A stretch of DNA of 64,000 nucleotides, from positions 307,663-371,662 of the forward strand of contig NZ_JQLU01000003.1 in NCBI RefSeq assembly GCF_000744375.1, given 5' to 3'. Positions within the stretch are counted from its first letter, which is position 1. Every line of letters starts with the position of its first letter. Under the pieces are notes generated by a model that was not told the origin of the DNA, made no database searches, and saw only the letters and a program-made list of their open reading frames with translations. The DNA comes from Carnobacterium gallinarum DSM 4847 (GTDB lineage Bacteria > Bacillota > Bacilli > Lactobacillales > Carnobacteriaceae). Positions 39,598 through 48,193 of the stretch are shown here, in pieces. The position numbers and the translations under genes are program-made.

Positions 39598-40116
39598 ATG
39601 AAGAAAGAAAAGATTATTACTCGATATGGCATTGCAGCTTCATACATTGCCGTATCAGCCGTTTCCCTAGCCTTTTTCTGGGGATTATCACTAACTGGCT
39701 ATGCACCATTTGTCAGTATCTTTACTGCTTATAGCTATATTTTTCCATTAGTATTCTCAATCGCAATTGCCACTGGAATTGGTTTTGACCACAGTGGGGC
39801 CTCTGCTTTGGCTGGTGCCGTTGGCTACCTAGTCTTCGGAGCATCATTCTCAGTTTTAATTGATCCAAAATCTTCATTCTTAGTAACTGCACCAATTAAA
39901 TTATTTGGTTCAATGGGATCAGATCAAGTGTTTTTCATTATCTGCGGCTTAGTTATGGGCCTTGTTGCAGGATTCCTATACAACAAATTCTATAACATCA
40001 AAATGCCAGAATGGTTAGCATTCTTTGGTGGACGTCGTTTTGTTCCAATTATTACAAGCATCACTGCTTTATTTATTGGATCATTTGTCGCTAATATTAT
40101 TATTCCACATTTATAG
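39598..40116 (+). CDS. Half-length PTS EIIC-like membrane protein
   Basis: The 172-residue protein has about five membrane segments. Its block LVAGFLYNKFYNIKMPEWLA followed by FFGGRRFVPIITSITALFIG is the classic loop-and-helix motif of N-acetylglucosamine/glucose-type EIIC N-terminal halves. The C-terminal half, with the GITEP sugar-binding loop, is absent, and there is no EIIB. Ribosome site AAAGGAGG. The next gene, 16 bp on, is a full EIICB in which the motif is degenerate (YFNGRHIALLL), so the two may assemble. The stop codon is normal and the frame is clean, arguing against simple decay. Confidence 0.75.
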   Translation: MKKEKIITRYGIAASYIAVSAVSLAFFWGLSLTGYAPFVSIFTAYSYIFPLVFSIAIATGIGFDHSGASALAGAVGYLVFGASFSVLIDPKSSFLVTAPIKLFGSMGSDQVFFIICGLVMGLVAGFLYNKFYNIKMPEWLAFFGGRRFVPIITSITALFIGSFVANIIIPHL

Positions 40117-40132
40117 AAAGGAGAGATGAATA

Positions 40133-41590
40133 ATGTCTGGTAACTTATTAAATAATATGCAAAAAATTGGGAAAGCTTTAATGCTTCCTATCGCGGTTTT
40201 ACCTGCTGCTGGTTTATTAAACCGTCTTGGTGCTGCTGACGTACTAAACGTTCCTTTTATGAACGCAGGAGGAAATTCAATTTTCACCTACCTATCCTTA
40301 ATGTTCGCAATGGGAATTGCAATTGGTTTAGCTAAAGACAATAGTGGTTTAGCCGCCCTTGGTGGTGTGTTAATTTATTTCGTCTTAAACTTTGGTGTAA
40401 TTGGTGTCAATCCCGATATCAACATGGGTGTTTTTGCTGGCTTTATCGCCGGTCTATGCTCACCAATCATTTACAACCGTGTCTATGACAAATATGACAA
40501 ATCCCCTTACTTCAACGGTCGTCATATCGCTCTACTTTTAAATGTTGTTGCTGCTTTAATCTTAGTCGCAATTTTTGGTTTAATTTGGCCAACTGTTCAA
40601 AATGGGCTAGATCATGTAAATAGCTTTATCGTTGGTGCTGGTCCTGTTGGTGCTGGAGTCTTTGAATTTGCTAATAGAATGTTGATTCCAACTGGATTAC
40701 ATCACGTACTAAACTCATACCTATGGTTTAGTTATGGCGACTTCGTTAATCCTGTTACTCAAGTTGTTGCAAATGGAGATATTACACGTTTCTTCGCTGG
40801 AGATCCAACTGCCGGAGCTTTCCAAGTTGGTTTCTTCCCAATTATGATGTTTGGTTTACCAGCAGCAGCAATGGCAATGGTTGCTACTGCTAAAAAAGAA
40901 AAACGTAAAGAAACATTTGGTTTAATGTTATCTGTTGCCATCACAGCCTTCTTAACTGGGATTACAGAACCTTTAGAATTCTCATTTATGTTTGTCGCTT
41001 TCCCATTATATGTCGTTCATGCTGTTTTAGCTGGTATCGCTGGTTTTGTTACCAATTTACTTGGAATCAAGATGGGCTTCACCTTCTCTGCTGGTGCAAT
41101 TGATTACGCCTTAAACTTTGGTTTAGGTACAAATGCATGGCTACTAATTCCAATTGGTTTAGTCTTTGCAGCAATTTACTTCGCAATTTTCTACTTCGCT
41201 ATTCTAAAATTCGACATCAAGACGCCTGGTCGTGAAGATGATGAAGACGAAGCTACACTAGAAGCAGAAGTACAAAATGGAACTGTTCAAACAGCTGTTG
41301 CTGGACTTGGACCTTCTGAAAATGACACTGTCCCTACTGGTGATAAATACGATATCATGGCGGCAAAATACATTACCGCTCTTGGTGGACCTGATAACTT
41401 TACTAGTATCGACAATTGTACCACTCGTCTACGTTTACAAATGAAAGATAGTAGTATTGTTGATGAGCAAGCTCTTAAAAAAGCTGGTGCACGTGGTGTT
41501 GTTAAAATGAATGAAACTGCTGTTCAAGTTATTGTTGGAACAGATGTAGAATTTATTGCTGACAAGTTAAAAAATGAATTAGGAAAATAA
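40133..41590 (+). CDS. PTS transporter EIICB, glucose/N-acetylglucosamine family
   Basis: The 485-residue protein starts with the Glc-family EIIC pattern (QKIGKALMLPIAVLPAAGLL) and has about ten membrane segments. TGLHHVLNSYLWFSYGDFVN (about 183-202) and the substrate loop FLTGITEPLEFSFMFVAFPL (about 273-292) are intact. An acidic linker leads to EIIB (about 405-485) with the phosphorylated Cys in SIDNCTTRLRLQMKD. No EIIA is attached, so a shared EIIA (Glc type) must feed it. The sugar is probably N-acetylglucosamine or a glucoside. It is co-transcribed with the half EIIC upstream and ends at a terminator. Confidence 0.9.
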   Translation: MSGNLLNNMQKIGKALMLPIAVLPAAGLLNRLGAADVLNVPFMNAGGNSIFTYLSLMFAMGIAIGLAKDNSGLAALGGVLIYFVLNFGVIGVNPDINMGVFAGFIAGLCSPIIYNRVYDKYDKSPYFNGRHIALLLNVVAALILVAIFGLIWPTVQNGLDHVNSFIVGAGPVGAGVFEFANRMLIPTGLHHVLNSYLWFSYGDFVNPVTQVVANGDITRFFAGDPTAGAFQVGFFPIMMFGLPAAAMAMVATAKKEKRKETFGLMLSVAITAFLTGITEPLEFSFMFVAFPLYVVHAVLAGIAGFVTNLLGIKMGFTFSAGAIDYALNFGLGTNAWLLIPIGLVFAAIYFAIFYFAILKFDIKTPGREDDEDEATLEAEVQNGTVQTAVAGLGPSENDTVPTGDKYDIMAAKYITALGGPDNFTSIDNCTTRLRLQMKDSSIVDEQALKKAGARGVVKMNETAVQVIVGTDVEFIADKLKNELGK

Positions 41591-41596
41591 AGTATC

Positions 41597-41640
41597 AAAG
41601 GTTAATTTGTTAGAAATTTTAACAAATTAACCTTTTTTCT
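41597..41640 (+). terminator. Terminator of the PTS locus
   Basis: AAAGGTTAATTTGTTA (41597-41612) pairs with its complement (about 41619-41634) and is followed by six T residues. Confidence 0.9.
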
Positions 41641-41656
41641 TTACTTAAAACGTTGC

Positions 41657-41708
41657 TTGACTTAATTAAAAAATAGTTTTATAGTTACCTTAGTTAGGCG
41701 ACTAACTA
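41657..41708 (+). promoter_or_regulatory. Promoter and palindromic operator of the marR-rhodanese operon
   Basis: TTGACT (41657-41662) and TATAGT (41680-41685) are 17 bp apart. Directly downstream, TAGTTAG and CTAACTA (41691-41697 and 41702-41708) form a perfect 7-bp inverted repeat around GCGA, the kind of site an autoregulating MarR protein binds. Confidence 0.6.
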
Positions 41709-41727
41709 GATTAGGAAAGGAGCATTT

Positions 41728-42240
41728 ATGACTGATTTAGACTTAAGAGATTTACCAACTAAAGACTTATTGGAAAGTTATAAAGAAAAATTTCCATTAA
41801 TTGATAGCACATCCATTTTACTTTTCTTAGATTTTCAAAAAGTTTCCAGAGAAATGACCCATTCCTTTAATCAACTTTTTGAAGAACATGATTTAACCGA
41901 AGCAAAATTCACCTTACTCATGTTACTTTATCGTCAACCAAACTACTGTTTACTGCCTTCTGAATTAGCAGAAAAAGCTGGTGTAAAACGTTCCACAATT
42001 ACTGGTATCGTAACAGGCTTAATTAAAAAAAATTGGGTTACAAAAATTGCCAATTCCATTGATAAACGTTCCTTTTTTATTTGTTTAACTAGCGAAGGAC
42101 AACAAAAACTGGAAAATTTTTTACCAATTAACTATTCTCTTAATAGCAGAATGATGCAACATTTAGCTGAGGATGAAAAGGAACAGTTTCATTATTTATT
42201 AGAAAAAATTCGTCAAGGTATTTTAGAGGAAGCCAATTAG
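41728..42240 (+). CDS. MarR-family transcriptional regulator
   Basis: The 170-residue protein has the MarR winged helix: FNQLFEEHDLTEAKFTLLML (about 48-67), LAEKAGVKRSTITGIVTGLI recognition region (about 90-109) and SIDKRSFFICLTSEGQQKLE wing (about 119-138). AGGAGCA precedes the ATG. It probably represses its own operon through the palindrome at 41691-41708; the partner gene 15 bp downstream encodes a rhodanese-like protein. The inducing ligand is unknown. Confidence 0.88.
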   Translation: MTDLDLRDLPTKDLLESYKEKFPLIDSTSILLFLDFQKVSREMTHSFNQLFEEHDLTEAKFTLLMLLYRQPNYCLLPSELAEKAGVKRSTITGIVTGLIKKNWVTKIANSIDKRSFFICLTSEGQQKLENFLPINYSLNSRMMQHLAEDEKEQFHYLLEKIRQGILEEAN

Positions 42241-42254
42241 AGAGGAAGAATAAC

Positions 42255-42611
42255 GTGAATAAAATCGAATTTTTAGAACTATTATTAAGTCTTTATATTG
42301 ATCATAACCAAGTTATCGAAGCAGAAGAAAATGGAGATTCTAACTATATACTAGTTGATATCCGCAATGCACCTAAACATGTAAAAAAAGATAAAATTAA
42401 AGGGTCCATTGAAATTCCAGTCAAAGATATGGCAAATCAATTAGCTTCACTAGATAAAACAAAAACCTATGTAGTCTATGATTGGACAGCTGGAACAACA
42501 CTTGGCAAGCAAGCTACTCTTCTTCTATTGAAAAATGGATTTGAAGCTTACGAATTATCTTGTGCAATCGAAGGTTGGAAAGGTATGAATTTACCAATCG
42601 AAACACTTTAA
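42255..42611 (+). CDS. Rhodanese-like protein lacking the catalytic cysteine
   Basis: The 118-residue protein starts with GTG 6 bp after GAGGAA. It has the rhodanese fold signature: DIRNAPKHVKKDKIKGSIEI (about 36-55) and KNGFEAYELSCAIEGWKGMN (about 95-114). At the active-site loop the sequence is TYVVYDWTAGTTLGKQ, with Asp in place of the usual Cys and no downstream Arg, so sulfur transfer by the standard mechanism is not expected. It is the second gene after marR. It may act as a binding or sensor domain. Confidence 0.75.
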   Translation: MNKIEFLELLLSLYIDHNQVIEAEENGDSNYILVDIRNAPKHVKKDKIKGSIEIPVKDMANQLASLDKTKTYVVYDWTAGTTLGKQATLLLLKNGFEAYELSCAIEGWKGMNLPIETL

Positions 42612-42657
42612 AAAGCTAGAACAAAACGGCAATTTTTGCATAAAAGTCAATCAAATA

Positions 42658-42707
42658 AAAAATCCCAAGAAATCAGCATTTGTAAAAAATGGATTTCTTG
42701 GGATTTT
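42658..42707. terminator. Bidirectional terminator after the rhodanese gene
   Basis: AAATCCCAAGAAATC and GATTTCTTGGGATTTT (ends at about 42659-42674 and 42692-42707) form a 16-bp stem between convergent genes. Confidence 0.85.
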
Positions 42708-42748
42708 ACTATTTTAAGACTCCTGTCTTACTCTCACTTTACCTAGCA

Positions 42749-43696
42749 CTACTCTCCAAAAGAAATCACAATCTTTCCAACTGCATGATGTGTTTCACTT
42801 AAAGCATGGGCATCATAAACGCCTTGCTTAGAGAATGGAAAAGTTGCACCAATAACAGAACGCACTTTTTTAGCAGTCATTAAATCAGCAATCTCTTGCA
42901 ATTGAGTACCATTCGTATTTAACCAGACACTTTTAGCAATAATTCCTTTAGCTGCTGCAATTTCTTGATCTGGCTCAGCAACAATGGAAATCAAACGTCC
43001 AGTTCCCTCTTTAAGAACCTCAAAACTATCCAAAGCTACTTGACCACCCATTGTATCAAAAACCACATCAATATCCTTTAAAACATCCTTAAAGTCAGTT
43101 GTACGATAATCAATCACTTCATCCGCACCTAATGATTTCAACAACTCATGATTCTTTTCACTAGCTGTTGTAATCACATAAGCACCAGCCTCTTTGGCAA
43201 ATTGAATGGCATACGTTCCAACACCACCTGCACCCGCATGAATTAAGACCTTCTCACCTTTTTTTAATTGCCCATGATCAAATAAAACTTGCCATGCTGT
43301 CAATCCAGCTAAAGGTACAGCTGCTGCTTCATCAAAAGAACTATTTTCAGGCATCTTAGCTAATAAATGATCATCTACAACCGTATGTTCAGCATACGTT
43401 CCAAATTTGGTTGTTTCGGGTCTAGCAAAAACACGATCTCCTACAGACCAATCTGTTACTTCACTACCTATCGCTTCAATAATTCCAGCAACATCCCATC
43501 CTAAAATAATCGGAAATTTCCAGTCAAACATTTGTTTTAAGTATCCTTCTCTTAACTTCCAGTCAATTGGATTAATCGATGTTGCTTTTTCTTTCACTAA
43601 AACTTGGTGTGCACCAATTTCTGGTAGGGTTACTTCTTTTTCAATTAATTGGTCTTTTCCACCATAAGCCTCAATCACAACTGCATTTGTTTTCAT
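42749..43696 (-). CDS. NADPH-dependent MDR oxidoreductase, quinone-reductase type
   Basis: The 315-residue protein is a medium-chain dehydrogenase without the zinc-binding Cys residues. Motifs: KATSINPIDWKLREGYLKQM (about 33-52), WDVAGIIEAIGSEV (about 65-78) and the cofactor-binding GEKVLIHAGAGGVGTYAIQF (about 142-161). The family reduces quinones or enones with NADPH, but the substrate is open. A clear promoter lies at 43836-43808 with TAGACA and TATAAT 17 bp apart. Confidence 0.88.
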   Translation of the reverse strand: MKTNAVVIEAYGGKDQLIEKEVTLPEIGAHQVLVKEKATSINPIDWKLREGYLKQMFDWKFPIILGWDVAGIIEAIGSEVTDWSVGDRVFARPETTKFGTYAEHTVVDDHLLAKMPENSSFDEAAAVPLAGLTAWQVLFDHGQLKKGEKVLIHAGAGGVGTYAIQFAKEAGAYVITTASEKNHELLKSLGADEVIDYRTTDFKDVLKDIDVVFDTMGGQVALDSFEVLKEGTGRLISIVAEPDQEIAAAKGIIAKSVWLNTNGTQLQEIADLMTAKKVRSVIGATFPFSKQGVYDAHALSETHHAVGKIVISFGE

Positions 43697-43807
43697 TTTA
43701 TTTCCCTCTTTTCTTTAATTTAAATCCATTTGTATACGTAATCTCCACACAGATCAACAACCTTTTTTTCAGTCACTACTCCCTCCCTTATTTTAATGAA
43801 CTACTAA

Positions 43808-43836
43808 ATTATAAGCCAACCAAAATCTGTTGTCTA
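43808..43836 (-). promoter_or_regulatory. Promoter of the MDR oxidoreductase gene
   Basis: On the minus strand TAGACA and TATAAT are 17 bp apart, with AGTAG-type half repeats around them that may bind a regulator. Confidence 0.6.
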
Positions 43837-43878
43837 TTTATTACACTTACTAAAAATAATAAACTATTATGCTAAATA

Positions 43879-43924
43879 AAAAAGATGGTAACTCTCTAGA
43901 AATTCAAGAGAGTTACCATCTTTT
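43879..43924. terminator. Terminator after the autolysin gene
   Basis: An 18-bp stem AAAGATGGTAACTCTCT with its complement is followed by T residues on the minus strand, close to the autolysin stop. Confidence 0.85.
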
Positions 43925-43934
43925 AAACTATCAT

Positions 43935-46193
43935 TTATTTAGCTACAACTAATGTTTGACCAACTAAAATGATATCTGATTTTAAATTATTTAATGATTT
44001 TAAATTGGCTACTGTTGTATTATGCTTGCTTGCAATTAACCATAATGAATCACCAGCAACAACTTTATAGCTTTTACTTGAAGTTGGACTTGTTGTTGTA
44101 TTTGAATTAGAAGATGATGTTGAACCACCTTTAATCACTAATTTTTGTCCAACAAAAATCATATCTGATTTTAAATTGTTCCAAGTTTTAAGATTTGCAA
44201 TTGTTACTCCATTTTTATTGGCAATCACCCATAATGAATCACCTGATTTAACTGTATAACTTGATCCCGTACCTGTTCCTGGGTTTGGAGTAGGTGTTGG
44301 AGCTGGATTTGGTGCAGGTGTTGAAGTTCCACCTTTAATCACTAACTTTTGCCCAACAAAGATGACATCTGACTGCAAATTATTCCAAGCTTTTAGATTT
44401 GCAATTGTTACTCCATTTTTATTGGCAATTGCCCATAATGAATCACCTGATTTAACTGTGTAGCTTGATCCCGTACCTGTTCCTGGATTTGGAGTAGGTG
44501 TCGGCGTTGGATTTGGTGCAGGTGTTGTTGTACCACCTTTAATCACTAACTTTTGTCCAACGTAGATGTTATCTGATGTTAATTTATTCCAAGCTTTCAA
44601 ATTCGCGACACTCACACCATTTTTATTGGCAATTGCCCATAATGAATCACCTGACTTAACTGTATAAGTTGTACCCGTTCCTGGTGTCGGTGTTGGAGCT
44701 GGAGTTGGATTAGGAGCTGGAGTTGTTGTACCACCTTTAATAATTAGCTTTTGTCCAACAAAAATCATATCTGATGTTAACTTATTCCAAGCTTTCAGAT
44801 TCGCTACACTTACACCATTTTTATTGGCAATCACCCACAATGAATCACCTGATTTAACTGTATAAGTCGCATCAGTTCCTGGCGTTGGGTCTGGAGTAGG
44901 TGTTGGATCTGGTTTTGGTGTCGGATCAGGAGTTGGCGTTGTTGTACCACCTTTAATCACTAATTTTTGTCCGACAAAGATATTATCTGACGTTAATTTA
45001 TTCCAAGCTTTCAGATTTGCTACACTTATACCATTTTTATTCGCAATTCCCCATAGTGTATCACCTGATTTAACTGTATACGTACTTGAATTGCCATTTC
45101 CTGGATCCGGTGTAGGCGTTGGGTCTGGCGTTGGAGTAGGATCAGGTGTAACATTTCCGCCACCTGAACCAGCAGTATCATATTGAGTTAAATTATTTAC
45201 TTCAATAACACTATTTAGTTTAGATGCATAAGAAGTATCTGTTGCATAACGTCCTTGTAAGTATGCAGTTGCATCACGATAAGAAGACGTATTGCTTTTC
45301 CAAGCACCTGAATAGTAGTTTGAATTCCAGCTAGGTCCATTTTTTATTACAGCTGCATAGTCTTGTAGAGATTGGTGATAAGAAGGATATTTTCTGAAAT
45401 AAGCAATAATTTCATAATAATTTCCTCTACCATCATCTTCTAACGTTTTCATCGCCACTGATTGGCCATTATAATTTCCTTTAATACCAAATAAATTAAA
45501 GTTAGGAGAAGAGGCTAATGCACTATTTCCCCAACCACTTTCAAGAATTGCTTGTGCAATCATAACTGATGCATACAAATCATTAGAATTCGCAATTGTA
45601 CGTGCTGATTCTGCAATTTGCGACACAAAAGCTTGTGGTGCTGAACTACGTGACATCATCATTGATGTTGCTGTAGCATAATTTGCTTCTGGTGCTTGTA
45701 TTTCAGTAATATCTTGACTAACAACCTCTTCTTTTGATAAAGGTTCTTCGCTTGTTTCAGTTGTTTCTGATACTGGAGTTTCTGATACTGGAGTTTCAGA
45801 TGCAGGCGCTTCTACTTCTGGTACTTCAGATGTTTCTTCACTTGAATCAACTACTTGATTACTTGAATCTTCGCTACTAGCTAGTGAACTATCAACACTA
45901 CTATCTACTGTTGATGATTGACTTTCACTAGTAGTATTCGCTGGTTCAACTGCTACTTGACTGCCTTCAACAGGAGTTTCTTGAGTTGATCCTTCAATTT
46001 TCTTTTGGCTAGTTGTTGCCATTTCATTTGCACTGGCTACAGCCGAAAAAGTAGGCAAGCTTAAAGATCCCATGATCAAGGTAGTACTAACAAAAGCAAG
46101 TCCCTTCTTAACTACAACATTGCTTTCCTTAAACTGTTCCATTCTCTTAGCATTTCTTTTAGCTACAATGCGTTCTTTTCTCGATTTTTCCAA
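43935..46193 (-). CDS. Secreted glucosaminidase-type autolysin with six LysM domains
   Basis: The 752-residue exported enzyme has a long basic N-terminus and hydrophobic signal segment ([20 protein letters not shown], about 32-51), a Ser/Glu/Thr/Pro-rich spacer (about 60-180), a GH73 domain (about 185-335) with [20 protein letters not shown] and [12 protein letters not shown], and six LysM modules of about 47 residues from about 370 to the C-terminus ([31 protein letters not shown]). The linkers are PTP-rich. It would cleave glycan strands during division and bind wall through LysM, like AtlA. A hyper-repetitive gene; check assembly in the repeats. Confidence 0.93.
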   Translation of the reverse strand: MEKSRKERIVAKRNAKRMEQFKESNVVVKKGLAFVSTTLIMGSLSLPTFSAVASANEMATTSQKKIEGSTQETPVEGSQVAVEPANTTSESQSSTVDSSVDSSLASSEDSSNQVVDSSEETSEVPEVEAPASETPVSETPVSETTETSEEPLSKEEVVSQDITEIQAPEANYATATSMMMSRSSAPQAFVSQIAESARTIANSNDLYASVMIAQAILESGWGNSALASSPNFNLFGIKGNYNGQSVAMKTLEDDGRGNYYEIIAYFRKYPSYHQSLQDYAAVIKNGPSWNSNYYSGAWKSNTSSYRDATAYLQGRYATDTSYASKLNSVIEVNNLTQYDTAGSGGGNVTPDPTPTPDPTPTPDPGNGNSSTYTVKSGDTLWGIANKNGISVANLKAWNKLTSDNIFVGQKLVIKGGTTTPTPDPTPKPDPTPTPDPTPGTDATYTVKSGDSLWVIANKNGVSVANLKAWNKLTSDMIFVGQKLIIKGGTTTPAPNPTPAPTPTPGTGTTYTVKSGDSLWAIANKNGVSVANLKAWNKLTSDNIYVGQKLVIKGGTTTPAPNPTPTPTPNPGTGTGSSYTVKSGDSLWAIANKNGVTIANLKAWNNLQSDVIFVGQKLVIKGGTSTPAPNPAPTPTPNPGTGTGSSYTVKSGDSLWVIANKNGVTIANLKTWNNLKSDMIFVGQKLVIKGGSTSSSNSNTTTSPTSSKSYKVVAGDSLWLIASKHNTTVANLKSLNNLKSDIILVGQTLVVAK
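44110..45100 (-). repeat. Tandem LysM-encoding DNA repeats
   Basis: Five near-identical units of about 195-215 bp, each encoding one LysM module and PTP-rich linker, lie in the autolysin gene. The most similar neighbours are modules 2-5. These are prone to unequal recombination. Confidence 0.85.
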
Positions 46194-46559
46194 AATATAC
46201 CCCTCCTGTTTAAAGCAAATCCATCTATCTCTATTAATTAAAATTTCTTAAATAAAAAATAAAAAGTTCACAATAAGTTCTAGAGTAATTATAGCGTTAT
46301 CTTAATTTTTTTTAAAGGTATAACGGACGTTTTGAAAATTCTTAATAAACGTCACACTTTCGTAACAATTATATTTAAAAAATAGTTTTGTCTTTAAGGG
46401 ATCCATTCCTGCAACAATTTAACTTAAAAACCCCTAAAAAAGGCAACGATAAACTTGAACTGTTAGTCTAATAAATAACTATCTAAAAAAATAACTGTCC
46501 TATTTGAAGAATCCATTGAAGCAATATTACGAAGGTAACATGTTATACTAGCTCCTCAA
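46194..46559. other. Promoter-bearing intergenic region upstream of the autolysin gene
   Basis: The stretch is AT-rich and holds no ORF or RNA gene that I recognise. It must hold the autolysin promoter on the minus strand. Confidence 0.3.
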
Positions 46560-46617
46560 AAAAATAACCTCATCTTAAAAATTCAAGAAATATGAATTTA
46601 GATGAGGTTATTTTTTA
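46560..46617. terminator. Terminator downstream of the ORF at 46651
   Basis: A 16-bp stem (AAAATAACCTCATCT-type arm near 46560-46577 and complement near 46601-46617) with A and T flanks ends the minus-strand gene. Confidence 0.75.
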
Positions 46618-46650
46618 ATTTTGAAGTCATTTAGTCAAGCATAACTGTTA

Positions 46651-46911
46651 TCATGACATAGCTAGTTTATTATCTACCAACCAATCATACTCCATTAAAT
46701 TAGCTAATTTTTTATTAAATGGAATCCAAATACCTGCTTGCCAAATATCTTTAATTGATTTCCAAAAAATTGGATCACGTTTTTGTTTTTTCGTTACTTT
46801 TAATTCTAAAATTTCACCATCTTCTGTTTCAATTATTATTTTTGGAAATGAGACATCCTTAATTTGACCACATCCAACTTCATCTTTTAAATTACTATCA
46901 TCTATTAACAT
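46651..46911 (-). CDS. Small hypothetical protein, 86 residues
   Basis: I chose the ATG at 46911 because AGAAGG lies 11 bp upstream; the GTG at 46920 is only two bases from that site. The protein has a beta-rich N-terminal half with IIIETEDGEILELKVTKKQK and a C-terminal part, DIWQAGIWIPFNKKLANLME. I recognise no family. It is a stand-alone gene ended by a clean terminator, so it is likely real. Confidence 0.55.
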   Translation of the reverse strand: MLIDDSNLKDEVGCGQIKDVSFPKIIIETEDGEILELKVTKKQKRDPIFWKSIKDIWQAGIWIPFNKKLANLMEYDWLVDNKLAMS

Positions 46912-47226
46912 TAAGGTCACATCCTTCTCGTTTTACTTTTCTTTTTTTAGTGTAGAAGTTAAGTTCAGCTGAAATACTTGTACGTCATTTCTATCAGTTT
47001 TAATCTATCTTTACTTTAGCAAAGAGTTCTTAAAAATAGGTAAAGAAAGTATGATTTTTTTTCGTTTTTTTGATATCGCTTCCACTACACTACCTATTTT
47101 ATCCGTAGTAAGGCTGATTATGTATCGGACTTTGGACCGATTTTGCCCTAACTACCTTGTAATGAAGAATAGTAGCGAGTATATTTAATGTATCGAACAA
47201 ACCTTTACAAAAAAGCAGGTGAAAAA
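46912..47226. promoter_or_regulatory. Upstream region of the padR operon
   Basis: No gene is visible. An ATCGG/CCGAT inverted repeat at 47121-47141 (about) lies before padR and could be its operator, but its arms are short. The true promoter is unclear. Confidence 0.3.
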
Positions 47227-47556
47227 ATGAACCCACAATTTAAAAAAGGTGTATTAGAAATTTGTGTTTTAGTTATTCTTGAAAAGAAAGATTGTTATGG
47301 GTATGAATTAATTGAAAAGATTTCTAAACATATTAAAATTTCAGAAGGAACGATTTATCCATTGTTACACAAATTAACAACTGAAGGATTTTGTATTACT
47401 TATTTACAAGAATCAGCTGAAGGGCCCAGTCGAAAATACTACCAACTGACAGAAAGTGGCGTTGAGTATTTAAGAAAGAATTTAATCGAATGGAAAGCTT
47501 TTACTAAAAGTGTTGATACTATTATTGAATTAGGAGATGAAGAAAACCATGAATAA
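47227..47556 (+). CDS. PadR-family transcriptional regulator
   Basis: The ATG at 47227 gives 109 residues starting NPQFKKGVLEICVLVILEKK, typical for PadR; the ATG at 47188 adds an unneeded leader. The winged helix includes GYELIEKISKHIKISEGTIY with PLLHKLTTEGF (about 24-55). PadR repressors respond to envelope stress or phenolics. Its stop overlaps the start of the next gene (ATGAATAA), so the two are translationally coupled. Confidence 0.88.
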   Translation: MNPQFKKGVLEICVLVILEKKDCYGYELIEKISKHIKISEGTIYPLLHKLTTEGFCITYLQESAEGPSRKYYQLTESGVEYLRKNLIEWKAFTKSVDTIIELGDEENHE

Positions 47557-48193
47557 AGAACATTTTATGATTGAATTAAAACTAAGTTTACGCGATTTAT
47601 CAGAAGACGAACGTCAAACAGTAATGGAAGATTATTTAGAACATTTTGAAAATGGCTTACTAGAAGGTAAAACTGAGGAACAAATTGCTAAAGAATTAGG
47701 GCAACCACGTCAGTTAGCCAAAGAAATTTTAGCCAACTACGGCATTGAATCTAAAGTAAAATCACCTGAGTTTAGTCAAGGAGATTGGGTTGCTTTTGAA
47801 AATGAAAAGAGCACCTATGAAGAACTCTATACAAAACCACGTCGGCACAATACCAATAGTCCACTAATGACAGTATTTAAATTTATTGGTTTAGCCTTCT
47901 TTAATCTCGTGGTTGTATTAGGACCGGCAATTGCAATTTTTTCATGTGTTTTAGCTGGCTTATTTATCGGTGGTGCATTCACGTTACTACCTTTAGTTGG
48001 TATTTATACAATCATTACAGGCTTCTCAGTTGTCGCTTTATTCCAATTATCTATGAGTATTTTATTTGCTGGAGCTGGAATCTTATTACTAGCTGCCATG
48101 TATCCATTAAGCAAATTACTATGTAAATTAACTAAAATCTATATACTTTGGAATGTTCGTACAATCTTTGGAGGTTCATACAATGAAAACTAA
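47549..48193 (+). CDS. HAAS/DUF1700-type membrane protein, signalling partner of PadR
   Basis: The ATG at 47549 overlaps the padR stop. The 214-residue protein has an N-terminal HAAS-like helical region (ELKLSLRDLSEDERQTVMED, GQPRQLAKEILANYGIES), a middle linker and three or four membrane segments in the second half. HAAS proteins work with PadR in stress-sensing operons; the mechanism is not fixed. The next gene overlaps its stop by 11 bp. Confidence 0.82.
   Translation: MNKEHFMIELKLSLRDLSEDERQTVMEDYLEHFENGLLEGKTEEQIAKELGQPRQLAKEILANYGIESKVKSPEFSQGDWVAFENEKSTYEELYTKPRRHNTNSPLMTVFKFIGLAFFNLVVVLGPAIAIFSCVLAGLFIGGAFTLLPLVGIYTIITGFSVVALFQLSMSILFAGAGILLLAAMYPLSKLLCKLTKIYILWNVRTIFGGSYNEN

Noticed and set aside
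44110..45100. Regular DNA repeats that might suggest a CRISPR array
   Set aside because: The units are LysM-coding, in frame and about 200 bp; no short identical repeats with unique spacers.
47121..47141. ATCGG...CCGAT inverted repeat before padR as operator
   Set aside because: Arms of only 5 bp and poor symmetry; kept as a note in the region, not as a called site.
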